Below, piece after piece: positions 54,413-63,495 of a stretch of 64,000 bases of DNA. This DNA comes from Aurantiochytrium sp. KH105. Taxonomy: Eukaryota; Sar; Bigyra; Thraustochytrida; Thraustochytriidae. The stretch is taken from contig BGKB01000048.1 of the NCBI GenBank assembly GCA_003116975.1, positions 86,001 through 150,000 on the forward strand, read 5' to 3'. The notes beneath the pieces are model-generated. The model saw only the letters and a list, made by a program, of their open reading frames with translations. It was not told the origin of the DNA and made no database searches. The position numbers were made by a program, and so were the translations under genes. The first letter of the stretch is position 1; every line of letters begins with the position of its first letter.

Positions 54413-55573
54413 TCTCGGAAGCACTGCAGAGTCACAGAGACAACTGACTGAATAGTATGGATTTGTGTGAATTATTATAAATTGAAAGCCAGTCAGCAAT
54501 TCGAGCTTTGCTCGGATATAGAGTTCTTTTGCATGGATCTAGGAAGAAGAAAAAGTACGCTTGCTATCGTTTTTGGAGAATGTAAAATCGCAAAATTGTG
54601 CGACCACATTTCAAGGCAGAAGAGGAAGAAGAGGGAAATGCCTCAAGTTTGCGAGATCCGAGGGCTAATTTTCTCCGATGTTTCAGCAGTAGTTGGAGAA
54701 TGCTGTTGGGAAAAGTAGAATGGAAGATTAATTTGGGTCTGCGCGACGCATTAGCACAACGACGATATTCTAGCACGGATGAGAAAACGCGGCAACGTGT
54801 ACAATCGAATGAGGGCCGGACAAACAAATAGCTGCTCGATTCTCGTCCTATTTGTGCTCGTTTGCGCCAAAAGAACCAAGCAAAACAAAACCGAAGTAAT
54901 TCGGACCTCATCATCAGCGACTACCTGGCAACCAGTTTGCAACTCATAAGAATTACAATAGCGCTCACACGTGATCTTCTCCTTTTCTCTTGAGAGTTCA
55001 AAAGAAAATTGTCTTTGAGAAAAGTGCTGCCTCATTGCACCTTTGCCTTTTCTAGGTCTCCAAGTAATACCAAGCACCCATCGGCCGGCCTACACAGCGA
55101 GTCGCCCAATGAGGTAAACTCAAAAAATGGCTAAAGATTTCGTTCTGACCGTGACTCAAACACACACAAAAAAAGGACGCACAGTTGCGACGCTGAAAAC
55201 CGGACCGCCCGTGTACCACTGCGCCGCTTTCTCTATAATCAGCTATCGCGCTTTCTTAACGCTTCGTGGTTACACGGCAAGCCCCGTGCTGGAGGAAAGA
55301 CAAGAACAGTGCACTGCGAACGACTTGGAAGGTTGTTCGTCCTTGCCTGATCCGAGTCCGCGTGACGCAGGTCACATCTCCTCAACCAAAACATTTGTAC
55401 GGTGCTTTCGACGCATCTTAGCCACTAGCTGTGCTGTTAGTACGGGCGACTGACAGTCTTCTAGCCTTGTTACAGAGAGTCACTTCTTCAAGTCAAGTCA
55501 TGTTTCAAGTTGAAGTCACAACGGCCAAATTTTGTATTACACTTCACTTTATTTTGTTCCCCCCAATTACAGA
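54413..55573. other. Spacer between 7TM genes 1 and 2
   Basis: This 1.16-kb AT-richer spacer has short open frames that match nothing. Its last 60 bp contains the CAACGGC element. I see no gene. Confidence 0.5.
55519..55525 (+). promoter_or_regulatory. Conserved CAACGGC element, 7TM gene 2
   Basis: CAACGGC lies 55 bp upstream of the ATG at 55574, in the local context TCACAACGGCCAAA shared closely with gene 1. Confidence 0.5.
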
Positions 55574-56557
55574 ATGTCTGTCTTGGCGGATCGATCAGAG
55601 GCGGGGTCACGCTTCTTCACGGGCGTGCACGCGCCATCAGACGTGCTCGCGCTCCGCAGACTCGCCATCACGCTGAGCGCGGTCTTAACTGTTCTATTTG
55701 CAGTATGTCTTGCAGTTGTGTGGCGAGCGGTGCGACAAGCGAAAGCCAACGCAAAATCAAGGCGAACACTACGCGAGTTGCTAGGCCAGGTCATAGTGAG
55801 TCTCGTTACTTGTGCGTACGCTTTGACGCTGCTTAGTCTCGACGGGAGGTGGCAAGGCTGCGCCATTGTTGGTTCCTTTGGCGGCACTCTGTACGTTTTG
55901 CAGCACTTTTTTTGCTACAGAGTGCTCGCAATACGCGCCTTATCCGTGCAAAATGCCATGCCAGAATGGTATGCGACGCTGCTGAATATCGTGTGGTACG
56001 TCATTTACTCGTTTTGGGGACTTGCTGTTCTTGCGCTCTTAAACTTTTCGGGCAAACTCATGTATGTCGAGGAGTTCTGTATCGTGCATCTAAACAGATT
56101 GCTTCCTATTATGGCGGTGATTGGCGATAGTATTCTTTCCTCCACTCTACTCTTTCTCTTTGTGTGGCCTGTGTTGCGCCATTCGAGCGAGGTTAGGAAT
56201 GGAAGGAACGATCAGAACTCCGAGGAGGCGAGAGTTCTGCACAAACTCGTTCGAGAGAACCTTCTTCTCTCCTCGATCCCCATTATTACCACAATGATGC
56301 TTATGGTAGTCCTTGCGGGGACGACGCGGGCAGAATCATACAGTGAGAGCAGCACAGACTTCATTCCCTACATGGAATTGATGGGAGGCTTGTCTGACGA
56401 ATTCGTCAATACGTGCAGCACCTTCGTCATGTTTCGGAAACTTCTTTTCTCGGCACAGAAAAATGGTAGAAGATTAGTAAAGCCCATCATCTCGCTTTCC
56501 CCACTAAGCACTGGCAGAAAACCGGCAAAGCCCAGCGAAATCTCTTCAGCGCATTGA
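55574..56557 (+). CDS. Seven-transmembrane GPCR-like receptor, family copy 2
   Basis: This encodes 327 residues starting MSVLADRSEAGS. The frame is open 14 codons further up, but alignment with the paralogues supports the ATG at 55574. It has the same seven-span layout, the WQGCAIVGSFGGTLYVLQH start of TM3 and the EEFCIVHLNR loop with the second Cys. After the FVMFRKLLFSAQ end of TM7 it has a longer C-tail than copy 1 (about 38 residues after MFRKLL). A two-residue insertion (KSRR) lies in the first intracellular loop. It is the most divergent of the first three copies in TM4. The ligand is unknown. Confidence 0.88.
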   Translation: MSVLADRSEAGSRFFTGVHAPSDVLALRRLAITLSAVLTVLFAVCLAVVWRAVRQAKANAKSRRTLRELLGQVIVSLVTCAYALTLLSLDGRWQGCAIVGSFGGTLYVLQHFFCYRVLAIRALSVQNAMPEWYATLLNIVWYVIYSFWGLAVLALLNFSGKLMYVEEFCIVHLNRLLPIMAVIGDSILSSTLLFLFVWPVLRHSSEVRNGRNDQNSEEARVLHKLVRENLLLSSIPIITTMMLMVVLAGTTRAESYSESSTDFIPYMELMGGLSDEFVNTCSTFVMFRKLLFSAQKNGRRLVKPIISLSPLSTGRKPAKPSEISSAH

Positions 56558-57015
56558 TCTTTGAAAGCATTTCAAAACATGACTTTACATTGTGCATCAA
56601 GATTCTCTTTTCCCCCAAAATGCTGCGCCTGCAAACAAATAAATGCTTGCAAGCGCTTCAGTATCCTTTCCCCTTTTTTTCTTCCGTCCCTCTCGCTCTG
56701 CCCTCCCTGGCATGCATCCTTTGATTACCAAGAAGAGAACTGTACACTTTCGACATCAGGATTGCGAAACCAATCAAACAGTCATGACCGGCACCACAGT
56801 GATGATACAGTGGCATCGACAGCGATCAAAAGAGTGGGAACTCGGATCACATCCTACCATTGAGCCTCTGCCTAGGTCTACTGTCAGACCGGGGCCACCG
56901 GATCGTCCGGCTATGCACCCGCCCCGGGCCAGTGCAGTGTAGTGCAAACTTCAACGGCTAAAAAAAATGGGGCGGAATGCCTGCTTTGCACTTTTTGCGA
57001 CATTTCTGATTCGCG
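56558..57015. other. Spacer between 7TM genes 2 and 3
   Basis: This 458-bp spacer has pyrimidine-rich sequence near 56670-56700 and the CAACGGC element at its end. I see no gene. Confidence 0.5.
56952..56958 (+). promoter_or_regulatory. Conserved CAACGGC element, 7TM gene 3
   Basis: CAACGGC lies 64 bp upstream of the ATG at 57016, in the context CTTCAACGGCTAAA. A second shared block, GACATTTCTGATTCGCG, directly precedes the start and resembles the leaders of copies 1 and 4. Confidence 0.5.
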
Positions 57016-57945
57016 ATGGATTTTGTGGCGAATCGAACGGAGGCGGGGACCTACCTCTTTTCGAGCTCGAGCGCCCCATCGAACGTGCGCGCGCTTCGCA
57101 GACTCGCGATCACGCTGAGCGTAGTCTTGACCGTTATATTTACAGTATATCTTGCAGTTGTATGGCGGGCGGTGCGACAAGCAAAGACCGCAGCAAGAAA
57201 ATCACTGCGCGAGATTTTGGGCCAGGTTCTATTGAGTCTCGCCACGTGCGCATGGGCTTCGGCGTTGCTTAGTCTGGACGAAGACTGGCAAGGGTGTGCC
57301 GTTGTCGGGTCCTTTGGCGCAGCTTTGTACGTTTTGCAGCACTTCTTTTGCTATCGAGTGCTAGCTGTGCGCGCAATGGCTGTGAAAAATATTATGCCAG
57401 GCTGGTATGTGATTCTCCTCAACCTCGTGTGGTACCTCATTTACTCGTTCATTGGAATTTCTATCCTGACAGTCGTTGCCTTTTCGGGAAAACTCATGTA
57501 TGCCGAAGAGTTCTGCATTGTGCGTCTGCACAACACTCTACCAATCGTGGGGGCGATTGCTGATTGTCTTCTCTCCTCGACCTTGCTTTTCCTTTTTATT
57601 TGGCCCGTCCTACGTCAGTCGGGTGAAGTCGGCAATGGCCATGGAGAAAAGATCTCTGAACAGGCATGTGCTTTGCGCAAGCTCGCGCGCGAGAACCTTG
57701 TGCTCTCCGCGATCCCAATCATTTCAACAATGATGCTTATGGTTCTTCTCGCGGTGACCACGCGAGCAGACTCCTATAATGAGGGCAGTACAGAGTTTAT
57801 ACCTTATATGGACCTCTTAGGAGGATTGGGCGACGAAACCATTAACTCATTCAGCAGCTTCATCATGTTTCGGAAGCTTCTTCTCCCCTCACAGAGCCAC
57901 AGCAGAAAGTCAGTGAGGACCACCGAGGGATCGATAAAGCCTTAA
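57016..57945 (+). CDS. Seven-transmembrane GPCR-like receptor, family copy 3
   Basis: This encodes 309 residues starting MDFVANRTEAGT, collinear with copy 1 and very similar to it in TM2, TM3 and TM6 (LATCAWASALLSL, YVLQHFFCYRVLAVRAMAV, LVLSAIPI). The paired Cys residues (WQGCAVVGS and EEFCIV) and basic intracellular loops are conserved. The differences cluster in TM4-TM5 and the C-tail. This pattern is consistent with a recently duplicated receptor that has diversified in some spans. The function is unknown. Confidence 0.88.
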   Translation: MDFVANRTEAGTYLFSSSSAPSNVRALRRLAITLSVVLTVIFTVYLAVVWRAVRQAKTAARKSLREILGQVLLSLATCAWASALLSLDEDWQGCAVVGSFGAALYVLQHFFCYRVLAVRAMAVKNIMPGWYVILLNLVWYLIYSFIGISILTVVAFSGKLMYAEEFCIVRLHNTLPIVGAIADCLLSSTLLFLFIWPVLRQSGEVGNGHGEKISEQACALRKLARENLVLSAIPIISTMMLMVLLAVTTRADSYNEGSTEFIPYMDLLGGLGDETINSFSSFIMFRKLLLPSQSHSRKSVRTTEGSIKP

Positions 57946-58427
57946 ATTTGGTTGATTGACATCATGATTTGTTGTTTGCTCGTGCTCACCGAGGTGAGGT
58001 TCTTCTTTTCGGCATGTTCCACACAATTTTTGACGCTTGTCTTAATTCTGCAAGTTCCAGACAACATTCTGCGCCTGCACAAGAGCAAACGTCCTTTCCA
58101 TCCTGCCCGCCGCCCGCCCCGGATCAGCGTCGCATGTCCCTCAAGTACCAATAATAAAACTACACCTCGCAATCGATGCACCTCAGCATCGCGAAGTCAC
58201 TCACTCAGCCTTTGTCAACGTGCCCTGACGGGCACGAGTCCCTTGTAAAGGCACTGTGCATGTCAACAGAGTCACCCGGATTACTGTCGGCGAGAGTTCG
58301 TCATGTCGAACTCCGAGCGACAGACGGTGGTCCTATGGGCCTAGCCTACAAAGAATCCAAAAATCTAGACTCAACGGCTCTGTGACCCAGAACTGGGCTT
58401 TGCTTTGCGAGACATTCCCAAAGCACA
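57946..58427. other. Spacer between 7TM genes 3 and 4
   Basis: This 482-bp spacer has no recognisable gene. The CAACGGC element is at its 3' end. Confidence 0.5.
58372..58378 (+). promoter_or_regulatory. Conserved CAACGGC element, 7TM gene 4
   Basis: CAACGGC lies 56 bp upstream of the ATG at 58428, followed by a GACATTCCCAAAG block close to the start as in copies 1 and 3. Confidence 0.5.
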
Positions 58428-59381
58428 ATGGATTTTGTGGCAAACAGAACAGAGGCAGGGACGCGTCTCTTTCCGGGGCTCCGCGCGCCACCGAGCGTGC
58501 ACACGCTCCACAGAGTCGCCGTTGTGGTGAGCGTGATACTCTCCGTTGTCTTTCCGATATGCCTGGTGATTGTTTGGGATAGACTGCGAAAAGCAAAAGC
58601 CGGGGCAAGGCAAGCACTTCGTGAAATTTCCGGCCAGATTCTTTCCAGCATTGCACAGTGCGCATGGAATCTTGCATTGCTCGGCCTCGATGGGAACTGG
58701 CAAGGCTGCGCCGTGGTCGGATCGATTGGCGCCACAATCTACGTTTGCCAGCACTTTTTCTGCTACAGGGTGCTTGCTGTACGCGCAATGGCTGTGTCAA
58801 ACATAATGCCGGACTGGTATTCAGTATTGCTCAACCTTATATGGTACTCGATCTACTCATTCATAGGAATTGCTATTCTTCCGATGATTGCCTTTTCAGG
58901 AAAACTGATTTACGCTGAGGAGTTTTGCATTGTGCGTCCACACAATCTCCTGCCGATTGTGATGGCCATCGCTGATGGTATACTCTCCCTGACCTTAATT
59001 TTCCTCTTTGTATGGCCTGTTTTGCAGGAATCGTCAAGAATGAATCGGGACAACAGCGAGCGAAGCTCGGAGCAGGCGAATTCATTCCGTAAGCTTGTGC
59101 GAGAGAACCTTGTGCTTTCTTCGATCCCGATCATTTCAACGATGACGCTCATGGCGCTTATATCGGTCACCACGGAGACAGCATCATACAACGAAGGCAG
59201 CACGAAGTTTGTACCCTACCTGGAACTTTTTGGTGGATCGGCGGATGAGCTCATCAATACGATTTGTAGCTTTATCATGTTTCGAAAGCTCCTTTTCCCA
59301 TCACAGAGGAAGCGCACCAAGGTGGCGTCTGGCGGACTTTTAAAAAAGTGTCAAGAAGGCAAGGAACTAATTGTAAAATAA
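58428..59381 (+). CDS. Seven-transmembrane GPCR-like receptor, family copy 4
   Basis: This encodes 317 residues starting MDFVANRTEAGTRLF. The seven spans, WQGCAVVGS Cys, EEFCIV Cys and MFRKLLFPSQ end are retained. TM1 and the first intracellular loop are the most divergent of the four copies (VVVSVILSVVFPICLVIV; DRLRKAKAGARQ). It is the last gene of the array. The function is unknown. Confidence 0.88.
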   Translation: MDFVANRTEAGTRLFPGLRAPPSVHTLHRVAVVVSVILSVVFPICLVIVWDRLRKAKAGARQALREISGQILSSIAQCAWNLALLGLDGNWQGCAVVGSIGATIYVCQHFFCYRVLAVRAMAVSNIMPDWYSVLLNLIWYSIYSFIGIAILPMIAFSGKLIYAEEFCIVRPHNLLPIVMAIADGILSLTLIFLFVWPVLQESSRMNRDNSERSSEQANSFRKLVRENLVLSSIPIISTMTLMALISVTTETASYNEGSTKFVPYLELFGGSADELINTICSFIMFRKLLFPSQRKRTKVASGGLLKKCQEGKELIVK

Positions 59382-59818
59382 TGTGCACCTACCTGGCAAG
59401 ATGTGAATCACACGTGCAGGAACATTGTCCTGGATCGAAAGCATGTTAACCCTTTTGTGATGATGGTGATGGTTGTGATCAAAGAGCGGAGGACTGAGTT
59501 GCGAATTTGGGATGACTCGAAGTTTTGAGACATCGGAGAGAAGATCTATCCTCTCTTCGAAGTCTCAATACGAATGCGCAACTTCCTTATGTGTCGATCT
59601 TTTTACAAAAAGTACGCGTGAAGATCACGACCTACGCGCGCTACAGAGGGCACATCTCGTGCCAATCTATAGGCCTACAGCAGTCTGAATAAGCGATAAA
59701 ATGAATGATTCGACTTTAGAGTTCGTTTCAAGTCTTGCAGAATTGCGGCTGGCTCGCGTTACGCTGCCACGAGCCGCTGCCGCCTTTTTTCGGTTTTTAC
59801 TGCCGCAGTAAAAGTACC
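59382..59818. other. Convergent 3' spacer
   Basis: This 437-bp AT-richer spacer lies between the last 7TM gene and the small membrane protein gene on the minus strand. I see no gene. Confidence 0.5.
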
Positions 59819-60223
59819 TTAGTCCATCTTGGACTTGTACGAGGACGTGGCCAAGATGCCGAGAGAGGTGAGAAAGACGATCGGGTACAGCTTGGATCCA
59901 TCATGCTTGGGGCTTCCGGAGACAATGGGGCCAAGGGCAAAGGCCATCTCGAGCGCGTACGAGATGATGGCAAGCTGGCGCGCGAGCTTGGTCTCGACGT
60001 TGAGCCCGGCGAGAATGCGCACTGCGCCGTGCAGGAAGAGCAGGTGTCCCGTGGACCGCATGCACTCGTCGACGGCGTCCGTGCTCGTGCCCAGCGTGGC
60101 CTGGAGCGGCGCCAGGCTCTCGCGAAAGCCCGCCGCTACTCCGGGCGCGAAGAGCGCGAGGCAGTCCAGCGCGCCATTGCCAATGAGGATCTTCCCCAGG
60201 TGGTTCGTCACGAAGCCCGACAT
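59819..60223 (-). CDS. Small multi-span membrane protein
   Basis: This encodes 134 residues from an ATG at 60223. The longer frame upstream is low-complexity, encoding Ser runs and repeats, so this ATG (MSGFVTNHLGK) is preferred. Three or four hydrophobic segments are visible: ILIGNGALDCLALFAPGVAA, the GHLLFLHGAVRILAG region, QLAIISYALEMAFALGPIV and YPIVFLTSLGILATS. It ends in YKSKMD, a lysine-bearing tail that could act in ER retention. The layout GHxxxxxGAVRIxAG followed by a SYAxxxxxE segment loosely recalls Erg28-type sterol-complex tethers, but the match is weak. I treat it as an unknown membrane protein. Confidence 0.7.
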   Translation of the reverse strand: MSGFVTNHLGKILIGNGALDCLALFAPGVAAGFRESLAPLQATLGTSTDAVDECMRSTGHLLFLHGAVRILAGLNVETKLARQLAIISYALEMAFALGPIVSGSPKHDGSKLYPIVFLTSLGILATSSYKSKMD

Positions 60224-60634
60224 TCTCTCTCCTCTCCTGCTGCTGCTCCTGCTGCTGCTCCTGCTGCTGCTCCTGCCGCTGCTGCTGCTGCTCCTGCTTA
60301 TGTTCGGCGTTGCGGGTATGTTGGCGTCGCGTCGCGCTTCGCGTTTGTCGCTATCCTCCCCAGGCAGGCAGGCACTATCCCCCTCCATGCGCATGCAGGT
60401 CGTAGCGCCGCGGCAGCACCACCTCAGCTCCGCGCGAGCTCGCCCGCGCCGCCGCCCGCGGCCGCGGCAGGCCAGGCGGCCCCGCGGTGTCGGACTCCGC
60501 GCGCCGCGCGCGCTGTCTGAGGCCGGCGGCGCAGATCGCGACGCGGATCGCGGCGCGGATCGTGGCGGGGTAGGACTGCTGCAGGAAGGCAGAGCGCAAC
60601 TCGAAGAGACCAGAAGGGAAGAGAGCTGGGTCCA

Positions 60635-60676
<42 letters not shown>

Positions 60677-61079
60677 GGCGCGGGTTCGAGATGGAGAACG
60701 GATGCAGGTAGCGCAGCTTGCGGGTGGCGGAGGTGCAGCAGAACGGCGAGGAAGCGCAGGAGGAGCGTGCAGGGCAACGTGGGGTCGAGAAGCGGTGTGG
60801 GCAGAAAGGGGTGGCGAGGGGGAAAGAGGATACCGGCTGAGATTGGATGCGCTGGAGAGGTTATGGGGGAAAGGGGCCGCAGCAGCAACTGGAGAAGACC
60901 TGAAGCGGACTAGCTTGGCGACTGGTGCGATCAAAAGTTTGACACCTTTCCAAAAGTGCGCAAATGATTAAGGAAGCTTGACTCCTGAGGGGTCTCTAAA
61001 CAGGCTCGATGATGACCACCGATGACGACGACAATAGATATAAAGATTACGTTCCGGGGCTCGCAGTATCAACTGCTCC
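60224..61079. other. GC-rich spacer with CTG and GAGGAC runs
   Basis: This is the likely leader and promoter of the small membrane protein gene. CTGCTCCTG repeats lie near 60238-60299 and an ACGAGG hexamer run is near 60638-60676. Long frames on both strands come from these repeats. I see no other gene. Confidence 0.5.
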
Positions 61080-61349
61080 CTAGTCACCACCGCGCTGATG
61101 CAGAGTCTTGCGCGTAGCAGCAGCAACAGCCTGTAGCGACTCGAATATAAATGAAACGAGCTCGTCCTTTACGCCAAAGTGCAAACCCGAAATATCACTC
61201 GCGCTGCTCAGATCACATGCGCTACGATCGTCCGACGCAAAGACTTCAAGAAGCAAGCACTTCAGATCCTCCACCTCGCCGAAGAGAAAAAAAGGTGGCC
61301 ATTCTAGATGACAAGAATCCTCGCCGATCGTGCCCGGAACCCAGAGCAT
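61080..61349 (-). CDS. Possible short gene, 89 codons
   Basis: A minus-strand frame from an ATG at 61349 encodes 89 residues. The last 65 look protein-like and are not compositional junk: motifs VEDLKCLLLEVFA, ISGLHFGVKDEL and FIFESLQAVAAATRKTL suggest amphipathic helices. I do not recognise a family. An alternative is a spliced form in which an ATG at 61407 is followed by a GTGCGT donor and joined to an acceptor after a T-rich tract at 61275, giving about 65 residues. The acceptor (CGAG) is weak. It would be divergent from the ABTB1-like gene with a shared promoter. Confidence 0.35.
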   Translation of the reverse strand: MLWVPGTIGEDSCHLEWPPFFLFGEVEDLKCLLLEVFASDDRSACDLSSASDISGLHFGVKDELVSFIFESLQAVAAATRKTLHQRGGD

Positions 61350-61567
61350 ACATAAGTATAGTATCGTATAGCACCAGGCAATGTGAATTGGCTTGCCTAC
61401 GCACCATGCAAAATCACAACACGTTGGGGCGACGGCGGGCGCCGGCAAGGAAGCAAGGAAGCAAGCGTGGCAAGCAAGCGGATCCAGCGGGGAGCTCGCG
61501 AGCGCAGTGGCAGACAGACCGACAGACTGACTGACTGACTGACTGACTGACTGACGCGCACGCGAGC
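61350..61567. other. Leader of the ABTB1-like gene with (GACT)n
   Basis: A GACT tetramer run (about 61524-61554) lies just upstream of the ATG at 61568. I see no other feature. Confidence 0.5.
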
Positions 61568-63097
61568 ATGGAGGGCTACAACTTTGCCGACGACTCCGAG
61601 GAGGACGACTGGCGCGAACACGAACGGGTGCAACAGCAGTACCTCGAGATGCGCCAGCGCGAGCAGGTGTGGATGGAAACGACCGACGATATATTCGTGG
61701 CTTGCAAAGCAGGTCTCTACCCGCGCGTCGTCTCCATCGTAGAAAAGAACCCCGAGAGCGTCAACCTGCGCTTCTTCGATGCCACGCCGCTTTATTATGC
61801 GTGCATGGCCGGCCACTACGAGGTGTGCGAGTTCCTGCTCGAGCGCGGCGCCAACTGCGCAGAGGATAGCTACGACGGCGATAGATGTCTGTACGGTGCC
61901 CTCAATGACAGCATCCGGAATCTTTTACGACAATATTCACAGCGTAGAACCGTTGTGCTGTCACCGCTGGGCACGGATATTGCCAAGCTTGAAAAGGACC
62001 TGTCATCTGCCGACATCACAATCGACGTGGGCGACGAGTCCTTTCCGTGTCACCGATTCATGCTCGCTGCGCGTGTCCCACGGCTGGCTCGCTTGCTTCG
62101 CCCCGGTGGACCCTGGGCCGGGTCGGCGCGCGTGTGTCTAGAAAAGCCAACAACAGCGCCGGCATTCGAGGCACTTCGCCACTACATTTACACTGATGTC
62201 CTCGAGTGCCCCGCCGAGGATGCCAACGCGCTGACGGAATTATGCAAGCATTTGCGCCTTCGCAAACTTTTACTTGCCATTGATGTCGAACGGCTGCTCC
62301 TGCGCTCTGTTCCCCAAACGGAAGCACATAGGCAGCGCTCACATACGTCGTCCAGCGGTAAGGTCATTTTCAAAATGTACCCTGCTGGACGAAAGCTGCC
62401 CGAGGATCTCGGCCGAGGTTTTGTCCTACATTCCTTTCTGGCAGATCACACGCTGCGCTGCCAAGGAAAACAGTTTCCAGTCCACGGAGCCATTGTCGCA
62501 GCCCGCAGCTCGTACTTGGGCAATCTGCTCAAAGATAGCACAGTGCAGAACTTTCGCGATACCAAGACCATTCACACATACGGAGCGAACATCCTGCACT
62601 GCGCGCTCATGTTTCTGTACACAGGCGGCCCAGGTTGTGATGAGGTACTTTTAGATTCCTGGGCCGACGACCAAAAGGCGCGCGAGGAGCTTTTAGCCCT
62701 CCTTGACCTCGCAACTGCCTACCTCATTCCAGGACTTGCCCAGTGGATTGCCGACTGCCTCGTCTCTCATGGTCTGCTCGATCGCTCGAATGTGTGGGAC
62801 TGGCTTTCACTCAACTACTCGTACGAGTCGGCTTCGCTACGCAAGGTCTGCTTTGACACGCTGGGTCAAGCCATGGCTCACGACGAGCTTTCTGGCGTCT
62901 CGATTGAGCCTCTTGTCGAGGCGCTCGACCAGTTTCTCGAGGCATACTGTGGAGACGATGCTGTCGAGAGAGAGTTCATTGTCGCTGAAGTGCGTGAGGC
63001 CTTTGTCGAGGCGCTGCCTCTCGAGGTCTCGATTGAGCGTCGTGATGCCATTACAGATAACTTCGAGGCAGCGCTTGGCATTGATACCAATCCGTAA
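61568..63097 (+). CDS. ABTB1: ABTB1-like ankyrin and double BTB protein
   Basis: This encodes 509 residues with the order of ABTB1 (BPOZ). An acidic N-terminus is followed by ankyrin repeats (about 42-115; DATPLYYACMAGHYEVCEFL, then DGDRCLYGALNDSIR, a highly characteristic ABTB1 segment). A first BTB/POZ domain spans about 145-255 (ADITIDVGDESFPCHRFML). A second spans about 295-410 (ADHTLRCQGKQFPVHGAIV). The C-terminal part is helical. ABTB1 proteins are substrate adaptors for Cullin-3 ubiquitin ligases and bind eEF1A in animals; the same role here is inferred from family. The gene is intronless. Confidence 0.93.
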   Translation: MEGYNFADDSEEDDWREHERVQQQYLEMRQREQVWMETTDDIFVACKAGLYPRVVSIVEKNPESVNLRFFDATPLYYACMAGHYEVCEFLLERGANCAEDSYDGDRCLYGALNDSIRNLLRQYSQRRTVVLSPLGTDIAKLEKDLSSADITIDVGDESFPCHRFMLAARVPRLARLLRPGGPWAGSARVCLEKPTTAPAFEALRHYIYTDVLECPAEDANALTELCKHLRLRKLLLAIDVERLLLRSVPQTEAHRQRSHTSSSGKVIFKMYPAGRKLPEDLGRGFVLHSFLADHTLRCQGKQFPVHGAIVAARSSYLGNLLKDSTVQNFRDTKTIHTYGANILHCALMFLYTGGPGCDEVLLDSWADDQKAREELLALLDLATAYLIPGLAQWIADCLVSHGLLDRSNVWDWLSLNYSYESASLRKVCFDTLGQAMAHDELSGVSIEPLVEALDQFLEAYCGDDAVEREFIVAEVREAFVEALPLEVSIERRDAITDNFEAALGIDTNP

Positions 63098-63495
63098 CAT
63101 GCTGCAACCCACATGATCAAACGCTCCTGCGCAACGTTGGAAGAGACATGGCGCAGCAGCTCGAGAACAGGCACTTGTGCAAAAGTAAGCTTGTGAATTT
63201 AGATGGTCGTTAATCAAAAAGAGCAAGCTTGCACGTGTTTGTTGCAGCTTTGCTTGGCGCAGGCTTCGAAGCCTAGTTTTGAGCGTTCTCGTTTAGGATA
63301 TCTCACAGAGCTTTTCTCATGTCTCGAGTGCGCCAGGACAGCCAACGCCAGCGTCGAGTCTTTGCAAAAGAAGATTCGGTTTATATACGTAAGAAAGAAA
63401 AAGGAAAAGCACGCATCGATTCGAAGCACAGGCACGTCAGCTTTGGCCAGGGGCGCATTGAGACAGCCAAGAAGCCAAAAAGTTATCATCCACAT
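63098..63495. other. Convergent 3' spacer
   Basis: This 398-bp spacer lies between the ABTB1-like stop and the Myb-protein stop. I see no gene. Confidence 0.5.

Noticed and set aside
60224-60934. 237-codon N-terminal extension of the small membrane protein
   Set aside because: It is made of Ser runs and Arg/Ala repeats from CTG and GAGGAC tracts; the ATG at 60223 begins the coherent protein.
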